NCBI GenBank assembly: GCA_019722365.1 | Contig: JADFUC010001272.1 | Coordinates: forward strand, 558,001-622,000 | DNA length: 64,000 bases | DNA from: Lithospermum erythrorhizon | Lineage: Eukaryota; Streptophyta; Magnoliopsida; Boraginales; Boraginaceae | Reading direction: 5' to 3' | Shown here: positions 52,201 to 64,000 of the stretch, one piece after another | Position numbering within the stretch: the stretch's first letter is position 1 | How the letters are laid out: every line of letters starts with the position of its first letter | Position numbers and translations under genes: made by a program | Notes under the pieces: generated by a model | Told to the model about the DNA's origin: nothing | The model's input: only the letters and a program-made list of their open reading frames with translations | Databases searched by the model: none

Positions 52201-55200
52201 AAATCTCCAGATTTGACACATTGATTAAACCTGTCCTTTAGTATTACAAATAGCCTTGTTTTAAGACTGTTGAAAACCTTCACAATCCTTTGAACATCAT
52301 GATTAACCACAGGTATTGGCATTTGGCGGTCGAAGAAAGACGATATCACCTCACAAGTTGTTCTTACAAGGTTGAGGACAAGCAAATCAATCTTTTGAAC
52401 TCCCTGTTTAGCTATCTCAGGAAAAAGTTCTAAACTCTCACCTAAAATTGCATCTTTCAAATCTTCTCCAGGTATAAGTAATTCAAGTGTCCGTAACACT
52501 GCTGGGTGGCCAAGTACAAGATCGCCAATTTCCACAACATATTGAGAGGTGCATAAAACCCATGCATCTGATGAAGAATCACAATCAAGTTTATCTACGA
52601 AAACTTTATTTAACATCTGCTCAATAAGATTAATACAGCTCTCACAAAATATCTCAACTCTCTGATATGGCTTACTTCTATAAGTTACTATTGCCTGATT
52701 GAGAAAAAAGAGCACGCGGGATAAAGAGGACGTGAATTCATCAGGCAATGTAAAGGGAATCTTATGAATAAGCAAGTTTACAATTGTCAGTGAGCCATCA
52801 ACAAGTAGACTGATAGGGAAAAGAACATGAAATGGTGCCCCCTTAAGGAAAAAAGAAAAAGCAAATGAAGCAGCCTGCATTGAATCAACATCCAAAAAAC
52901 CAACAAGATCTTCATCTGTTTCTTCACCTTTAATCGCAGTATCAAACACTTCCAGGCCTGGCACAAACAATTTAGGCCACAACCTGGAAACACTTAAAAG
53001 AAGATTTGGCTCAAGGAAGAAAATTGATGACAAAAGTGAGAGAGGGACACCAAGAAGTTTTGCTGAAATAGTCATCAGTAACGGGAAACTCTGACATAAC
53101 TCCTGAGGGTCACTACATAAGATTGAATAGGATAACCCTATAGTAACTCCAACCAAATCATCATGTTTGCTCTGTAGAGTTTCCTTAACTTCATCAAGAA
53201 TCTTAGCTAAAGAATCACCAGAGCACCATTCTTTCTGAACGTTCGAGGAAAGAGCAAAATCGAATTGATGCGCAATATTCCTTGAGAAAAGCAATAACAT
53301 TTTCATTGGTCTCCACTCACACAGATCTCCAGATTCTCCTGATATATCGAACTTATGTATCTCAGATAAATCATAATCGATCAAGGACGATAGAAGTTGA
53401 GCTTCTGCCTGGAATTGGAAAATTAGTGAGATTACAGAGCCTATCAACCACAATTATGAATATAAGATACGTAAAGTAACCAAAGTTCTTTTTACAAACA
53501 AAGAAAAAAACAGTACCTGAGTTTCTAGAAAATATTTTAATGTGCTGCAGACATAGACAGATATAATTGTTTTCTTTGGTAATGTTTTTTTCCCAGATCT
53601 AGACAGAAGCTCGGAGCACTGGTGTAAAACACATATGAAGAATGGACCGAAACGAGGAGACTGACCTGCCAAGGTTTGAAGAAAAAAGTCCATAATCAAA
53701 CAAAAAATGACCATACATGAGGCAATCAAACATGTATAAAATTTCACTTTCAGGTTATTGAGCAGGCAAACACTTTTAGCAGCATGTCGAGTTGATTAAA
53801 ACAGTAATATGGTAACATAGAATCACCAGTTGATATTAAAGATCAATGAACATTGAAGTCGACTCATGCATCACCCATGTGCATAAAGCCATTACTTCCA
53901 AAGAAGTGTTACAACTCAAACGTGAAAATATGAAAACAACTCACATTCCATGAAACAGCTACAGAAGGCTAATATCAACTCAGAAAGAGAATTACTACTG
54001 AGCAGATAAAACTATTATATATAGCATTACTTACCTCTAGCTCCTTTGACATCCATATAATGCCTGAGATCTTTTAAGTAACCAAATAAGTTCTTAGCGA
54101 TGATGGAGACAGCATCACAAAGAAAAGAAATAATAATGGAAGATAACTCCTCAATACTTGCAATCCCTTGGTCATCAGCAATATATTCTCTGCCATAGCC
54201 AGGTATAAGTAACAACCATGCAGATATTTCCCGAGAGTTCCTGTCAAATGCTCCAGTACTGAGCATGGCTTCTTTTGCAAGGATGTATGCATAATATTTT
54301 ACGTCACTGCTTGAGGAGAATAATAACAACTTAATAAATTTACGGAGATGTTTATATATCTCTGCAGGAGCCCTGGAGGCAGATTTGCCATGAGAAGACC
54401 AACCAACATGTTCTACTAGCAGCGACAACAAGGACCTCTGCAAGATATCTGGTAAGCATAATATATTATCTGGGACAAGTTTGAAATAGTCAAATGTTCC
54501 ATCATTTGCATTCACCATTGCATGCTGCCACAGAGAGAGAGACAAGTAACTACAGTGAGCACAAAGAGGAGGTAAGCCTACAGACAAGTTAGTGAAGGAG
54601 TTGGAATCCTTACTCGTAAAAGTGAAAAGTGAAAACTACATAGAGATCTATAAAAGAAACAAACCAATATTCAACTGAATATATCATCCTTAAAATGTTG
54701 ACATGACCATCTAGTGCATCCACATTATGAAAAGATGATTTAGATGTAAGCAACCATATAAAAAATAATGATCCGAAAACTATATGGCTCAATCAAGCGG
54801 AAAGTTTTCAAAAAACAGCCAATTTCTACAATGACTACCCAATGCAACGAGGGACATTAAGGTTGGCTTGCAAATTACTTCAAGACATTACCTGAAACGC
54901 AAATGGGACTTACCATGCCACAGGCTAAGATGGGAAGAATAACTTTCCCAAAAGAACAATAATTCTAAGTGCTGGCACCCAAAAACATGAAAAGAGTAAT
55001 AAATGTATACTTTTTTACCACCGAACTATATGGACATCACAATGTTAATTTCAAAGACACTTGAATAAATGCTTATACTTTTTACCACAAACTATGGACA
55101 TCACAGTAATTTCAAAGACAACGAGTCACTGTAACCATAAGTGTATCACCATGTACATTCATCTATCTTCATCAACATTGTACGGCTAACTTTTTCAACA

Positions 55201-57299
55201 TGGGAATATCTTAAGGTACAGAAAAACACTAGGACGTCATTCAGCCACTGCAATTAATTATAGTTGGTCTATGGTAAGTATCACACCTAGAGCAAAAGAA
55301 CTATCCAGGCAATGCATTTTAAAATTTTGCCAATATCTCATATTTGGTTTACCTGATATACTTTGAGAGCATCAAGAACCTTAGAATAGAAGAAAGTATC
55401 TTCATCACTGTGAACGATAGTCTGAAGGGAATCTCCATTGACTTCCCAAATTTCTGAAATAAGCTTTATCAAACTAGCATCATCATCGTCTTCTTGATCC
55501 ATATCATGGTCCCCTGGATGTTGCCCACTATCTCCTGGTAGAATCATGTCATTGGAAGAACTGATCCCACCAATAACAATATCCACATCTTCATTCACAT
55601 CAGCCATTTTTAACTTTTTTCTATCTTTTGGGTTGTGTTCAAGAGCAGCCTCGGTTGCAGGACGTTTTTGGCATGACTTAGGATTCTTGTAAAGAGGGGA
55701 GAGTAAAGAAAAAAGTTCTCCAGGAAAAGGAAGAGACATTCGCAACTCGTTCTCGATATCTCTCATGAGAATTTCCCATCTATTATTTATCCTGTCACTT
55801 GAACAAGGAACATCTTTAAGGGCACCGAATAGAGAAGCCAACAATTTCAGAGCTTCCAATACAAGCTTCAGAGTTGCATGTTTAACTAGAGGGTCAGCAT
55901 GCCTCAGTCCCTTATAAATGATATCTCGTGTTAAAGCCCGTGGTCCGATGCACTTGATGATACTCTGCACATCAGGGCTATTAATATCAGGCGGCTCCCG
56001 GGTAGAGGAATTGAGGAAACCAAATGTCAGTCCATCAGCCACTGCCGAAATAACTTTAGCAGCCAAAGATACAGAGGCAAACCTGCAAATACTTCAGTCA
56101 CTTCCTATATAAAGCAACAAAATAACAGAACTAAAATAAGCAACTACAAACCAGTTAGGTCGAGTCAGATCATCGATGTAATAAGGGAACTCGTTCAAGT
56201 ATGATGAACCAAACAAAGGTCTCCCTTTCACTAAAGCCAACAACAGCTCTTTGTGGTGCTCAAATTCGGCTGCTTTAAGTTTCTTCATAAGATCAAAAAG
56301 CCTTTTCGGGTTTCCCCTCAATGGACTAGGCTGCCTATCTAAATCAGGCATTAGACCATTAGCAGGATCAGTGCACACCATAATCAACACTTCGTGAGCG
56401 ATCTCTGCAGCCATCCCGCCATCTTCTCTCCCAGAAATGCTCACCAACTGCTCCAAAGTAACAATCCCAAACAAGACACTCCTCAACCCTGGAGGCACCA
56501 ATGACTCCGGAACAAGAACCTTATCTCGCAAAGTACTCAACACATGGACAGCAACCTCCTCCTCATCATCTCCAAGCCCACGAAGCACTCCCGAATACAT
56601 CCCCCTCTGCTGCAAAATCTCCCTCAACAACCTCGGATTCGCCACCTCCAAAAACGACATAGCAAACTCCACAAATGCCTTCCTAGTCGACAAATGCTTC
56701 CTCTTCCCCTCCACTCTCCTCCCTTTCCAATCCGCCAACTTCACGAAAACCCCACTTTTAAAATCAAATATTTTCATCACCTCCCACCCTAACCCCAACC
56801 TCCTCCTCACTATCGCCCCCAACAAACCCAAAACCGCCTTCTGACGCCTACCCTCTTTACTACCCAACTCCACATTCAAATCCTCCATCCTCTCCTCAAC
56901 AACCAAACGTGCAAAATCATCAAGAATTCCACTAAAAACCCCACCTTTCTCCCCAACAAAACAACTCAACATCACAGAAACCAATTTAATTATCCCCGAA
57001 AACCCGGGTTTCGATTTCCTAACATCCCAAGCTTGCAAAATTTCAATACACTTAGAAGATTGATTAAGGTATTCAGTAAGTATTATCGTACCCGATTCGG
57101 CTTTAATGAGTTTGATGAACTGCTTACAAGCATCTAAGCATAGTTGAAGCTCAGTTGAATTAATATTCTTGAGAAGCTCTTTGAGCTTAGCTATATTTGA
57201 GAAATCAGGTGTGATTAAAAGGGGTACTTGGTGCTTTAATTGTTGCACATGGTGCTGTTGTGGTTGTACGTTGTAAAAAATTTCTATGGTGTTTTCCAT
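43265..57299 (-). CDS. URB1: URB1 / Npa1, nucleolar pre-60S ribosome assembly factor
   Basis: URB1 is a large helical-repeat nucleolar protein needed for early 60S pre-ribosome assembly. Thirteen exons with GT-AG junctions all keep frame: 57299-56152, 56082-55353, 54524-54035, 53665-53517, 53408-50046, 49935-49723, 49153-48950, 48850-48650, 47461-47321, 46215-45865, 44985-44553, 43923-43833, 43457-43265 (stop TAA). The sum is 7,707 nt, 2,568 residues, the expected plant size. The N-terminal part (exons 1-2) matches the URB1 N domain (e.g. PNWFASVSLAAKVISAVADG at the exon 1/2 join). A bipartite nuclear signal, KRPATE...KDRKKLK (about 522-541), is followed by an acidic tract. The C-terminus has the family CPAEVDPLWRWSF motif and a final helix, EEIRACKIVLVRFSNMLAKK. 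Exon 5 alone is 3,363 nt. No stop or frameshift was seen. A short alternative downstream start is possible but the first ATG suits the family. Confidence 0.93.
45563..45714. mobile_element. Stowaway MITE, 152 bp, inside a URB1 intron
   Basis: Begins CTCCCTCCACCAAAAAATTC and ends GAATTTGGGATGGAGGAG, with TA outside both ends (45561-45562 and 45715-45716). It lies in the intron between exons 10 and 11 of URB1, away from the splice sites. Confidence 0.75.
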
Positions 57300-57350
57300 G
57301 GGAAAGAGAAGGTGGTGTGAAGTTGCAGGTGGGGGTGATCGAATGAGCTT

Positions 57351-57368
57351 AAACCCTAAACCCTAAAA
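57351..57368. promoter_or_regulatory. Double telo-box just upstream of URB1
   Basis: AAACCCTAAACCCTAAAA lies about 52-69 bases upstream of the URB1 ATG. Telo-boxes (AAACCCTA) are known in promoters and leaders of plant ribosomal-protein and ribosome-assembly genes, where Myb-type TRB proteins and PRC2-linked factors bind. Its place before a ribosome-assembly gene fits co-regulation with growth. Orientation is reversed relative to transcription, which is common. Confidence 0.6.
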
Positions 57369-57652
57369 GATAACAATATAAAAAAATGGACGAACAAAAT
57401 CGGACATAAATATTAATGTAGTTAAATTGGAAACATTGCTAAATGTGGGTTTCAAAATTGCTAAATACCAATCTCAAAAAATTAATTAAACTATTATACC
57501 TTATTATTTTTAATTCTTTAAATTTTGCATTTTTATTTTTACAAGCCAATATTTATTATATTTCTAATTATAACAATTAACATCACAAATAAATTTAAAG
57601 AATTATATATGATTGATCCATATTCAAAATAATAGGGTATAATGGTCTAATC
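57369..57652. other. URB1 upstream region
   Basis: Very AT-rich, with no reading frame of interest. It presumably holds the rest of the promoter. Confidence 0.35.
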
Positions 57653-59682
57653 TGTAACGAACCGCTCACAGCCGCTTAATCTAAGGTAATTAATATCTAC
57701 TACGTAGTCGCGAAGTATGCGCTGATAGGCCGAAACCCCAACAAGAAATGTTGACGAAATCACTGCTTGATAATAGTCTACAAGACAACATTTATATCGG
57801 CCTTGGCTATATATACATAATGTGATCAAAATACACAACCTTCCGTCAAAATACTATAAAATATGAGAGTTAGAAGAAAGAAACTGCTGAGGATATCTTA
57901 TACCCCAAAGTAGCCTCTGATGATACTCATTTCGTCGCGCCACGAAGATAGTGTCAGCAAGCGTCTCCTTGACTACAAAATTAAAGGAGATTCACAAATA
58001 AAGGGAATTGGTAGGCAATGAATATTTATATAACGAATCATAACTAATCGCACATATATGCACATGTAAACATATAAATGTATGATACCAGCAATTTAAT
58101 ATAATCCCAATCCTCTCAAATAATCAACAATACCGATAATCTAATCATATTAGATAATCCAGTAAATAACTATCACACCATAGCGAGTCAATAATGTCAG
58201 GTATATCCTTGACAACCAATAACTCTACTCCGACCACTCTATTAGAGTCACGCGTACCTAATAGAGGAAAACCGTCTTCGTTGCCTCTGCACCAAAGCAG
58301 ACCAACAAAATACAACTTTCCCACATTTACACTCTACGCCCCAAGTAGGCGGGAATACATGACTTTGCAGGAGGGACCAATAACGAAATAGGTTCAACAA
58401 CAAATCGCGTGACAATCATCCATCCTTCATATAACTCAAATAACACAACTAATCATAGCAATACTCCAGCATCCTTGAGTCTGATATCATTATCAAGTAT
58501 ATATAACTCATTTAGTCAAAACTATACAGCAACTTACATATACAATATATAGGAAATGTTATATGTCAGTGATACTATAAATACTCCACTTTCGAGAAGC
58601 CGACAAATATTCCCAGCTTTTACTTCTCGGATCAACTGCTACTCGATATCCACGCTAAAAACATAATATGAGTACTTTGCTTTGTGCTTTAACTAACAAC
58701 CTCTACTAGATTGGTGAACTGCTCTTGAACTTAAATTTTATCCCATTTTATAATATATTACTACACTCATTTTAACTTTGATACATGTATCCAAACTATA
58801 TTAGTTATATCAGAATCTAAATTGAATACTACTATCAAAATTCATTACATAATTAAATTAGAACTAACATGATTCTATAATTTAGTTTATATGTATAGAA
58901 AATAATCAATTTACTACTTACTTGACAAGCATTTAATTAGATAACCGTAGCCCTATAACCAACATACTTATATTTAGACAAATTAAATATGAACTTTAAA
59001 TATCATTAATGGGTGAAATTAACTAATTGGAGAAATAACTTAACATAGTTATAAAAGGCCCAGTTATATAACCAATGATATAATTATACTTTTCCTTCTT
59101 GAAACTTGATAGAAGCTTTTGGGATTATGATTTAGAGGAGGAGAATCGCCTTATGAAAAGGAAGAAAAATTTTGGCTGGAAGAGGGAGGGTCGGCCATTA
59201 TGAAGGAGGAAATGAGGAGAAATTTTTGTCTTGAGTTTCTTAACATTGGAAATAAAATAATGAAACGAGGTGACACTTAAGCAAATGGGAAATGTCAAGC
59301 CTTTGAGGTCTGGTTTCGTTTCCCATTTGGGAGAAAATAAGTATTACTTAACTATACACTTGTGTAGTTCGAGTTTGTTTTAAGGAGGCTTGATATTTAA
59401 TTGTCACTTAAATCCTTAAAATTCGAATTGTTCATAATCAATTTTTTAAGACACATTTAATAATTTTAAGATCGACGTTTAACAACTCCCATTAGAAATA
59501 ATCGATGGAATTGCGAATCTAACGATAAATCGAATTTTAGAAAATATTATTCGTTTGAAACGCCAATTTTTTGCTAAAATCAACATTTGCGAAAAAAAGA
59601 GGTCAACTGAAAAAGGGTCGTAGGGATAGGCTTAAGATTTTGTGATGTGATTCAAATTTCAAGGTATTTACTTGGGTCGTTA
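57653..59682. mobile_element. Probable old solo LTR (~2 kb)
   Basis: Starts TGTAACGAACC and ends near GGGTCGTTA, which are inverted counterparts of the TGTAACGACCC...GGGTCGTTACA ends common in long plant LTRs. The end is eroded (TTA in place of TTACA) and no target duplication was found. The interior has 'gagggtcggccatta' and 'gaggtctggtttcg' stretches in LTR style and no coding domain. Confidence 0.4.
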
Positions 59683-60845
59683 AATTATTATTATATCCAC
59701 CTTAGAATATATAGTATTTTTTTAGGAGTGAAAGTACTAGTAAGCATTCATATTTTTAAGTATTGTAACTAAAGAAGTTTTAATTAGGAGCAAAATAGAT
59801 ATTTGACCTTTTTAATAGTTTCTGTTATGATGTGGATATACTGTTGCCCTTGGATCGATATCAACTTGGCCTCATATAAAGATTTGATTATTATTATTGT
59901 TATTTCAGTAATTGGCCTCATAAGAGATGTCGATAAGTAATTTAACTGTATTTCATAATAATTATACTCCGTAATAGATATTTTTTAATTTTTAACTCAT
60001 TATTTTTTTGATAAGTTTAATGGAGTAAGTTTTCTCATATGTAAAATGAATATATTTTAACAAAAAATCATTAAGAAATTATGTTTCGATTATACAAATT
60101 TGAACATAATATAAAAATGTATTTTATACTACCGCTATCATTTTGCTTGTGCTTCATTAAGTAGTTATGTCATCTTAACCGACCCCAAACTGTATGCTAT
60201 GCATGGGTCCGGCTATGCTAATTAACCTCCTCCATTTTGGTTTTCTCCAACGGCTTGCTGTGTGTGGATCATGGATGTGCTTCTTTCCCACTATGTGGAG
60301 CATTACCTTATATGCAGTGCGAGTTTGAATCTAAATTGAGGGATTATTTAGAAACATTTTTTTTCATTATTTAAGGGGTTAATTAATATATTTTATGTAA
60401 AACTACATATATTTAAAAGATAAACTCTAAAAATTTAGGTGGAATTGTCTCCTTGGTATCTTCTAAGCTCGATATGCTCATTAATTATTGTTCTGTTACT
60501 GGTATGTAGAGTTACAGATGCATAGATAGGCTATTTATCCAACCAAAAGGAGAAGAATCAAGAATGAGTAAATAAATAACTCACACATTCCATATGCAGA
60601 AATGCCTAGTTTGTGAAGCTGGCAAAGCAAACTATATTATATTCTGCTTTTAGAAGGAAATAGCAGGCATATTGGCCATATATAGTAACTCTAGCGGCCT
60701 AGTCGTTTATTGGCTTAAAGTGGCACAAGTTGGATTTCTCTCATCAAAGGTGAGCAGTTTTTCCTCTATGTGGTATTTTTTCTGTTGTATTGAATTATAT
60801 AGAATAATCTTGTTTTATTTATTAATAACCTTTTCTTGTTTATGA
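59683..60845. other. Gene-free intergenic DNA
   Basis: AT-rich. It contains at 60131-60154 a copy of a 23-base word found again at 61028-61050 (see findings). No gene was recognised. Confidence 0.35.
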
Positions 60846-60945
60846 AGAATGTTAGTATATGGAGCAACTCTTTTCAACAATGTCGCTAGAGAGGCACCCT
60901 TGCTACCCCACAATTATTATTATCATGGAATATCTGAAGCTGTGA

Positions 60946-61095
60946 ATGGCTACTGCAACATTCCTAGCCATAGATGGAAAGCGAGTCTTAGACGCGATTA
61001 TTGCAGCTCTGATTGCTTCCACCACTGCCGCTATCATTTTGCTTGTGCTTACTTTCATCCAAACTGTATGTTCAATTATATCTGCAATTCCCTAG
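60946..61095 (+). other. Candidate small ORF, 49 aa, one hydrophobic segment
   Basis: From the ATG at 60946 the frame reads MATATFLAIDGKRVLDAII, then an Ala/Ile/Leu-rich hydrophobic stretch (about residues 17-38), ending at TAG 61093. After residue 40 the DNA reads GTATGT, which could be an intron donor, so this might be a first exon. A competing, longer frame from 60849 is Cys/His/Tyr-rich and less protein-like. I recognise no family. It could be spurious. Confidence 0.2.
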
Positions 61096-61135
61096 TTATG
61101 TCATTTGTGTTGTGTGACTACATAATAATGTGAGT

Positions 61136-62747
61136 CTTATTTGAGTGAGTGATCATTGTTTTCAAATAATTAAATAAAGTTGATCAACTTTAAAACTCGA
61201 TGGGTATTTTAAATTGCTTAATAGTATGTAGGACTCTTTGCATACACTACTCTTTCTATTGTATGTTGAAATTTTACATTAGATCCTTCAGTCTAACTAT
61301 TAATTTTGACCCCTTAATAGAACTTCTAATCTTGTTGGGAAATTTCCCAAGTTATGGTAAAAAAAAATTACTACTATATTCATAACATTATGACATGAGA
61401 TGAATGAAAAAGTGCAATTATGCTTTTTTATTTTTTATTTATTAAAGCGAATAATCTACCCAAAACGGAATCGCTTTTTATATTAAAACATAACGTTAAT
61501 ACTGTGAAGTAGGAAGGTTTTAGCCCATCGGAGCTCGTTTGAGTTTGAAATTAGCGTTTTATTATTTTCAGCAATTTCTATTTTAATTATTATGGTTTCG
61601 TTTTATTATTTAGACACTTTTGGGTGTATTTTTCATCTTTTCATTCATAATAAATTTTCTGAAAGCTTTTTATTTTCTTCCCGTGGATTACAGAGCTCTT
61701 GTTCAATTCTTCTAATGCATTGTTGCATTGTTTGCAACTCAGATTAGTGTTTGCTAATCTTGATGACTCTGACTTCCTCATACTGATTGCCTAAGCCTTA
61801 GATCTCTTTCAACTTATAACACATTTGTGACCATGGCCTGGAATATCATGTGCCATCATAAACATGTGTCGATGTTGGATTAGATGTACCCAAGTTTGAG
61901 CTAAAGGTTCCTAAATATATGGTTTAAGCGACCACCATTCAATACCTAAATGGTTCTGAATATCTATTATATTTTTATGTTATACTCTATGTTACACTTC
62001 AATTTAATATCCATTTTTCAATCTTTCACTTGAACTGAAACTGCTCAACCACCTACTTTATTTTGCCAAATAATGAATACTAATCCATCAAAATGAACCG
62101 AGACTAACCCCAAGTGTCTATAACGTTAGCATTACATAAACATAAGTCAGGACATTTATATTTCCTTTTCATCCTAATTCTTCCATTTTTATTAGGTTTG
62201 AGGTAGTTTTCAAGAATCAACATAGCTTTCATCTTACTTACTTATTAAACAACAAACAATGAACAACTAAACGTTAGGCCAAAGGTTGTAGTTATCCCTC
62301 TTCTGATTCACTTTGAATTGAAGGAAAGTTGTTGTTTAATTCTTGGTCGCCATCTCTATCCATAACTCACCTTCCTTCTTCTTGTTCCTATATATATTTC
62401 AAGAAACTTTGCTATTTTCTTTTTTATCCAATTCTTTATGTTAATTGATCAACCCCCTTTTCTCCATCAAAATATAATTGCAAAATCTCCTAACTTTTGA
62501 TAAATGAGTGATTTATAGCTAGTCATCCTACATTTCCATCCTTGGAGATTTTGTTTTTGTGCACCTTTGGCAAGTTTTAATAAATCCAAAAATAATGTGA
62601 CACTTTTCGAAACACGAGTAATATCATGTGTTGTTTCACGTTGATCGATGCATGTTTCGAGACCCTTTCTTTGTACATTGCATGACTACTAATCATGCCT
62701 AATTATAATACCTTGGTTTTTCCAGAAATTGTTGTACGTCTAGCACA
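61136..62747. other. Intergenic DNA and E3 ligase promoter
   Basis: No gene was recognised. A 'ctatatatatttc' TATA-like word near 62389 lies about 355 bases before the E3 ATG, compatible with a promoter and long leader. Confidence 0.35.
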
Positions 62748-64000
62748 ATGAGTCGATACTTTCATGAACCAGACACACTTTGTACTTCAACAATTTCAAT
62801 TTCGATTTCTTCAGTTTCTACAACAGGGGAAAACAGGATGGTTCTCGGTTTTCGAAACAGGTCTTCAAGAATAATACACCCTTCTTCAATATTGATAAGA
62901 GTGGCCATGAGAGTATCAAGATCAAGGTGGTTTGGGTTCATAAGAAGAGTATTCCATTATCAGAACGGGTCGAGATCGGAACTTGGGTCGAATCCATTCA
63001 ATACTGGGTCATGGATGATGATGGAATTGGCAGCTTTAGTGTTCCAAATTGTTGTCACAGTTTATACACTTTGTGTTACAAAAGAAGAGAGGCCAATTTG
63101 GCCTATGAGAATTTGGCTATCTGGTTATACTATTGGTTGTTTTCTTTGCTTGTTGCAGCTCCATTTGAGATACCGGTTGTTTTACTCGGGTCGGGTTGAT
63201 GGTGTTGGGCAATCTTCTGATGTGGAACAATTAAGAAACCATGAAGATTCAAGGTAAAATCACTATATAAATCAATGTAGTTTGATGGAGAAACTAGTGT
63301 AGTGTATGTGCAATTTATTTCCTATCTTTTTTCAAAGAATTGAAATTAGCCATCAGGTATTGGCATAAGATGTTATTTCACTCATTTTTGCGGTTAGGAT
63401 ATCATTTGCATGCTTTCACAAAACTAAAATACTCAATAAGTAACTTGACCTGAGAATAAAACACGTGTCATGATATTAACGGAATGTCACACAAAGTGTA
63501 ACATAGAATCCGGACTTATTGACCGTGATAGATGTCAAAATTTGCTAATATCGAACATTTTTAAACGTTCACATCGTTCGTTATATTTAATTTTTTACAT
63601 GTACTGTGGGTGTAGTCGTGTAGAGCTAAAAATAAACATCCGGATTTTTGTGACATTGTGCTTCTAACATAGTCCAACAAAATTATTTTTCAAATTACCA
63701 TTCTATTTCCTTAATCTGTTAACACTATCCTAACACTCTCATTGACCAGAACTCTGCATTTCTTCAACAAATGCCACACTATGACAGAGCTGTTCTTCGC
63801 CATATGGTTTGTGATGGGGAACGTTTGGGTCTTCAATACTCGATTTGGATCGTTTCATAGAGCTCCCACTCTTCATGTTCTTTGCATTATTCTTCTAGCA
63901 TGGAATGCAATAAGCTACTCTTTCCCTTTCATCCTTTTTCTTTTGCTATGTTGTTGTGTCCCATTATTTAGCAACCTTGTTGGGTACAATATGAACATTG
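62748..64000 (+). CDS. Membrane-anchored RING E3 ubiquitin ligase, 5' part
   Basis: Matches the plant family of membrane RING ligases represented by Arabidopsis At1g68070 and At4g11680. Exon 1 (62748-63253) encodes 168 residues plus two bases. It includes RVAMRVSRSRWFGFIRRVFH (51-70), YQNGSRSELGSNPFN, a first hydrophobic segment (about 91-110), then the family motif KEERPIWPMRIW and a second (about 123-140). A GT-AG intron leads to exon 2 from 63750, which keeps frame (TLHFFNKC, then ELFFAIWFVMGNVWVF and the hydrophobic block LHVLCIILLAWNAISYSFPF, LLGYNMN-like end). The window stops before the cytosolic C-terminal RING-H2 domain, so catalytic residues cannot be checked. Four or more membrane segments are visible. 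Start at 62748 gives the longest frame; the N-terminal 40 residues are variable in the family. No defect seen so far. Confidence 0.88.

Noticed and set aside
56437..56844. Plus-strand 135-aa frame
   Set aside because: Antisense shadow of URB1 exon 1.
57653..58400. Gene encoded at 58194-58391 on the plus strand
   Set aside because: Short Ser/Thr/Pro-rich frame inside LTR-like DNA with no start context or family match.

Overview
The window is nuclear DNA of a flowering plant, most likely a eudicot. The base composition is AT-rich, genes are split by GT-AG introns, proteins belong to plant families, and intergenic DNA is packed with plant-type transposon relics (Stowaway-like MITEs with TA target duplications, a solo LTR with a 5-bp target duplication, tRNA-derived SINE-like boxes, a CACTA terminus). 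Nothing prokaryotic, organellar or viral is evident.

Layout. 1-8.2 kb: gene-poor, with a diverged pair of ~400-bp direct repeats about 3.3 kb apart. 8.2-10.4 kb (+): decayed WEB-family (chloroplast-movement coiled-coil) gene. 11.9-12.7 kb: a simple-sequence patch and a GC-rich patch bounded by copies of an 8-bp palindrome. 13.8-18.8 kb (+): sucrase/ferredoxin-like (Apd1/AIM32-type) gene, recognisable over all exons but frameshifted; its first intron carries a tandem array built partly from the exon's own end, plus a solo LTR. 19.6-23.2 kb (-): SEC14/CRAL-TRIO lipid-transfer gene with good 3' exons and a broken middle. 23.2-37.6 kb: transposon-rich gap. 37.6-41.3 kb (-): intact AGCVIII (D6PK-like) protein kinase, with a triplicated ~200-bp repeat in its leader intron. 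43.3-57.3 kb (-): intact URB1 (Npa1), a 60S ribosome-assembly factor; the 13-exon model gives 2,568 codons in continuous frame, and a double telo-box lies just upstream of its ATG. 57.6-59.7 kb: probable old LTR. 62.7-64.0 kb (+): 5' part of a membrane-anchored RING E3 ligase, cut by the window end.

The genes do not form a pathway. The intact ones serve polar auxin-transport signalling (kinase), ribosome assembly (URB1) and ubiquitylation (E3). Three consecutive genes on the left (WEB, sucrase-like, SEC14-like) are all decayed, while the kinase and URB1, over about 9.5 kb of coding sequence, have no frameshift. This argues that the decay is real and not sequencing error, and suggests local gene loss in a duplicated (paleopolyploid) segment. 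I saw no evidence for a wholly new system. The most unusual structures are the exon-derived tandem array at 14.1-15.7 kb and the compound low-complexity/GC-rich block at 11.9-12.7 kb. All splice sites were chosen by eye from GT/AG, frame and remembered family sequences; no alignment was run.
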